64,000 nt of DNA. Origin: Epiperipatus broadwayi (taxonomy: Eukaryota > Onychophora > Udeonychophora > Euonychophora > Peripatidae). A program made the translations under genes and the position numbers. The notes under the pieces were generated by a model. The model saw only the letters and a program-made list of their open reading frames with translations, ran no database searches and had not been told where the DNA came from. How positions within the stretch are numbered: the stretch's first letter is position 1; each line of letters starts with the position of its first letter. Location of the stretch: assembly GCA_028023455.1 (NCBI GenBank), contig JAQFVV010000184.1, positions 1,178,001-1,242,000 on the forward strand, written 5' to 3'. This document shows positions 61,045-64,000 of this stretch, one piece after another.

Positions 61045-61330
61045 ATATAGTGCAATGATAAGCACTCTCTGCCTTGTCTATAATTCGAGTTCAAATCTGG
61101 ACCAAATAAACTTGAAATTTTTTAACAGGTGTAATATTATTATTTCACCTAACTATCTTACAGCAATCCAACTAAACATCCAATATTGGTCTGTAAATAA
61201 ATACCTAGCTATTCTTCGATAAAAAATAAAACATGAAAACCCTTAAAACTCTCTCCACCTAGCAATTGGAAAACTTAGATAGTATTGTCTTCTATTTTAT
61301 TTTTCTCTATGAGTGCCTTTTGGAAAGCAT
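61045..61330 (+). mobile_element. SINE-2, copy 2 (tRNA-like head)
   Basis: The head reads ATAGTGCAATGATAAGCACT (A-box-like) with GAGTTCAAATCTGG (B box) about 35 bp later. The body is collinear with 44,070-44,300. It is better preserved than copy 1 in the head. Confidence 0.55.
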
Positions 61331-61619
61331 AATGGGACACTTAAAAACTGTTTTAACCCTTTACCCCTTCCTATTTAAATTTAAGACAATTGACAAGAAA
61401 AAAAGAGATTTTAATATGTTCATTAAAAATAATAATTCAATTTTAAATTATATATGACATCACTGGAATGGCTCCCATAATATATTTTATAGACAGAGAA
61501 AATTAAAAACTTACAAAATAAGTCTACATCAATAAGTTTTCTGTAGTTTTCATATATTTACATGTTTAGTATATAGACAGCTTAACTATTAAAAAGATAT
61601 CATAAACGAATCTGTAAGT

Positions 61620-61835
61620 ATTCCAAGATATATAAACTAGTAACTTTATTAAGTCCTTCAATTCTGCCCCTGAATCTATCAATTTGACAGTAATTAATGA
61701 TGTGGTTCATAGTTTGTATTTGCTCATATTTACATAGATCAATGACCAAATAATTACATGTATAAAGCAGATGAACACAATAACCATGAGTTATCCTGAA
61801 TCTGTTGATGAGAACCCAGTAGCATCTAGGAAGGA
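61620..61835 (-). pseudogene. LINE RT C-terminal fragment (Jockey/CR1-like)
   Basis: About 65 codons open on the minus strand: WVLINRFRITHGYCVHLLYT, then EQIQTMNHIINYCQIDRFRG and GLNKV. This matches the widespread W-LLNRFRTGHG, C-C-QTMDHIV--CPL-RF-GG-ALH segment at the end of many non-LTR ORF2 proteins. The C-x-C before QTMNHI is reduced to LCKYEQ. No RT palm was found nearby. Confidence 0.7.
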
Positions 61836-63299
61836 CATAGACAAAAACTATTTAGAATTTCATAAGAATCCATTTTTACACCATAATTCTTTAATTGTAG
61901 ATTTTTGGTAGAACATCCAAAAAGGGATCTTGATTTGAATTAGGTCTCAGGTGGTATGAGTTGTAATTATATGTTAGTCTATTTCTATTACCTAATATTA
62001 ATTGTTAAATGTTTTTTAGGAAAATGCAAACTTTATTAAAAGTTTTCAAATACATTCAACTGCTAATAATAGCATACAGGTTAATTTATAGCACAACATT
62101 TTAGTGGTATTATTTTTCTCCCTTTTTCAGATATTTCTGGTCTGACCAGTGTCAGTACTACTGGGAATCTAATCTGAGACCTTTATATTTATGAAATTGA
62201 ATTTAATATGATACACTAGCCAAATAGAAAAAAAATCCAATATTCATGAACCTAAAGATTTCATGTTTGATTGTCATGCCAATGCCATCACTGGCCAAAA
62301 CACCTGAAAAAAAGAGAATAATGCTACCTAAAACATGGTTCTATATATTAACATATGTGCTTACTAACAACTAAATGTATTTGAAAAATTTAAAAAAAGT
62401 TTGGATTTTTAAAAAAAATTTAACAATTAATATTAAATGATGAAAATGATACAATATATATTACAATTAAAATATCATCATCATAAACTTTCAGAAAAAC
62501 AGTATATCTTGAGCTATTGGAGAGTCCCAGTCCATCTGCTTAACAATTTTTTATATATTTGTCTGTGAAACAATTTTTCTTCTGATATTTAATGGAAGAA
62601 TGTGTAAAAAAAAATACAGGAATCCACTGCAAAGGAGCAAATTTAAGTATGCCAATAATATTTCATGTGGAAATATTTAATTGAGTATCCAGAAGTTTAT
62701 TGTAAAAACTTTTTTCTCTAAACAGAATCACAACAATCACTGATGCTAAAGAAAATATTTACATCATAATCCTAAGTAATGCTGCAATGAATTTCATAGC
62801 TGTGTAAGAACTGAATTGTTAACTGTGCTTAATTTCTACAGATTGAAATTCAATCATGAATGTAAAAGATAGCAGATTTTTTTTAACAAAAAAAAGAATG
62901 AACAGATTTATGAGATATAAGACAGCTCCTCATAGGGGAACAATAAAAGAAAAAGCATTATTTTCCAGCTTTCCAATTGAAGATAATAGGAGTTGAACAG
63001 TTATATATTCTTATTTTATCTTCCAGATAAATATACTTCCATATTCATTGATTAATCTGTACTAAATTAGACTGACTTGTTTTATCCAAATAAGATTAAA
63101 ATCCATGTCATAGCCATGGTAGATAATTGCACAGCTACTTCATATAAAACACTTGGATATATTGAACTATCAATTCATTAGTATTATTATATTATTTTTC
63201 ACATTATAGTGTGCCTATTATTTATTTTAAAAATTTTTTTTATATCTATTGTTGATAAATCACAATTTAAACACATAATATAATCATCTATCTTTTCGA
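61836..63299. other. AT-rich sequence, nothing recognised
   Basis: May contain further decayed LINE sequence next to 61.8 kb, but no motif was recognised. Confidence 0.4.
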
Positions 63300-63305
63300 T
63301 TTAAT

Positions 63306-64000
63306 AGAACCATCCCTAATCTTTTGCTTAAATCACTGCTGAATTATAATAGTGACAAGAGTCTCGTCATGGCCATCACAGACCCTAATTGCTCACTTAT
63401 CAAATTCCCCATAGACTCATTCTGTGCAATGATCAAAAAAGGGTCTATGGGTGCGGGCATTCACAGAATACTAACACATCCCAACGACCGCTATATAGCG
63501 GTCGAGTTCAAAACTTGGGCCGAAAGGAATAATTTCAAAGTCAACAATAGGACCATCAATAACCATTTTATTTGCTATGTTGACTTCAATAGAACATCAG
63601 CATTATCTGGCAGGATAAAAAACTGCATTTCTGGTTTTGAAGAAGATCAGCTTCAAAGCACCCTCAGCCCATTTGGAAAGATATACAAATTTGTATATTT
63701 ACCAGAAGATAGGGCTGGTGATGCAATATTATCTAACACTGCTGTGTTTGAATTGCATCTGAAACAAGGAATTAAACCTACAGATATACCCACTACCATC
63801 AGTTTCAAGGGAGCTCCTATGATTCTTACATTTCTGGGAGTAAGACCCCAATGCTTTGCTTGTGGTCAAAGAACACACTTGATCAGAGAGTGCATGACAA
63901 GGAATTGCTCCCACTGTGGAGAAAGAAACAACCAAAACCATAAATGTTCAGAAATAGACCGAAATGTGCAACCCTTACCCAAAACAAACCAAAGTGATAA
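63306..64000 (+). CDS. LINE ORF1-like protein with CCHC zinc knuckles, intact to the window edge
   Basis: The frame is open from about 63,279 to the end, with no stop in about 240 codons. The first Met is at 63,369 (MAITDPNCSLIKFPIDSFC), but similarity to the minus-strand LINE starts earlier (NRTIPNLLLKSLLN against NNTIPKKLFNTFNK), so the true start may lie upstream or be lost by 5' truncation. A middle region (YIAVEFKTWAERNNF and onward to TLSPFGKIYKFVYLPEDRAG) could be an RNA-binding fold. Knuckle 1 is CFACGQRTHLIREC (63,850-63,891, C-x2-C-x4-H-x4-C). Knuckle 2 is CSHCGERNNQNHKC (about 63,907-63,948), with unusual spacing. The region is visibly richer in G+C than its surroundings. Such proteins bind element RNA. 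An APE/RT ORF is expected beyond the window. Confidence 0.8.

Noticed and set aside
63729-63941. Minus-strand 70-codon frame at the right edge
   Set aside because: Antisense to the intact zinc-knuckle ORF.

Overview
This is an AT-rich stretch of a metazoan nuclear genome (by eye about three quarters A+T, not counted). I found no complete host gene, no rRNA and no convincing functional tRNA gene. Almost everything interpretable is transposable-element sequence. The mix of RTE and Jockey-type LINEs, GIY-YIG Penelope-like elements (PLEs), tRNA-derived SINEs and a domesticated-hAT-like pseudogene fits an invertebrate animal such as an arthropod, mollusc or cnidarian. I cannot name the species.

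Layout. 0.2-0.7 kb holds an RTE 3' fragment. 1.65-2.6 kb is a palindromic pair of 'family B' repeats carrying a hammerhead-ribozyme-like core. 2.67-4.03 kb is a 1.36-kb palindrome whose two arms each encode the GIY-YIG endonuclease region of a PLE. 6.2-6.7 kb holds a decayed RTE piece. 7.26-7.53 kb is a 268-bp palindrome with one mismatch. 10.15-13.06 kb is a nearly full-length dead RTE lying between inverted repeats. 13.45-13.92 kb is a fold-back family B copy with the best-preserved hammerhead core.

15.8-24.6 kb is a LINE nest. Three 5'-truncated Jockey-type copies on the plus strand and one near-complete 5.1-kb zinc-knuckle/APE/RT LINE on the minus strand all abut (ATT)n or (AAT)n arrays at both ends, two of the arrays being about 245 bp long. 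25.2-26.5 kb is a dead hAT-derived (DUF4371/ZMYM/KIAA1586-like) gene with a SINE at its far end. 29.7-31.3 kb is a tandem array of about 468-bp family B monomers, each with a hammerhead-like core, closed by an inverted copy. 38.5-40.8 kb is a second PLE with direct and inverted repeats, a broken RT and a broken GIY-YIG domain. 41.2-43.1 and 46.3-46.8 kb hold 'family A' repeats, also with hammerhead-like cores. 53.3-55.05 kb is a minus-strand RTE lacking its 3' half. LINE C-terminal fragments lie at 55.5 and 61.7 kb. 59.5-60.2 kb is an inverted repeat with a hammerhead-like core in each arm. At the right edge an uninterrupted LINE ORF1, homologous to that of the 16-21 kb LINE, runs off the window.

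The main theme is the link between PLE protein fragments and several unrelated repeat families, each built as direct plus inverted copies with a hammerhead-like core. This is the architecture known for PLE pseudo-LTRs and for small animal retrozymes. The other notable theme is the confinement of four LINE insertions to (ATT)n arrays, which suggests microsatellite-targeted integration or reseeding of the arrays by LINE tails. All function calls rest on motif recognition by eye. No alignment, folding or database search was run.
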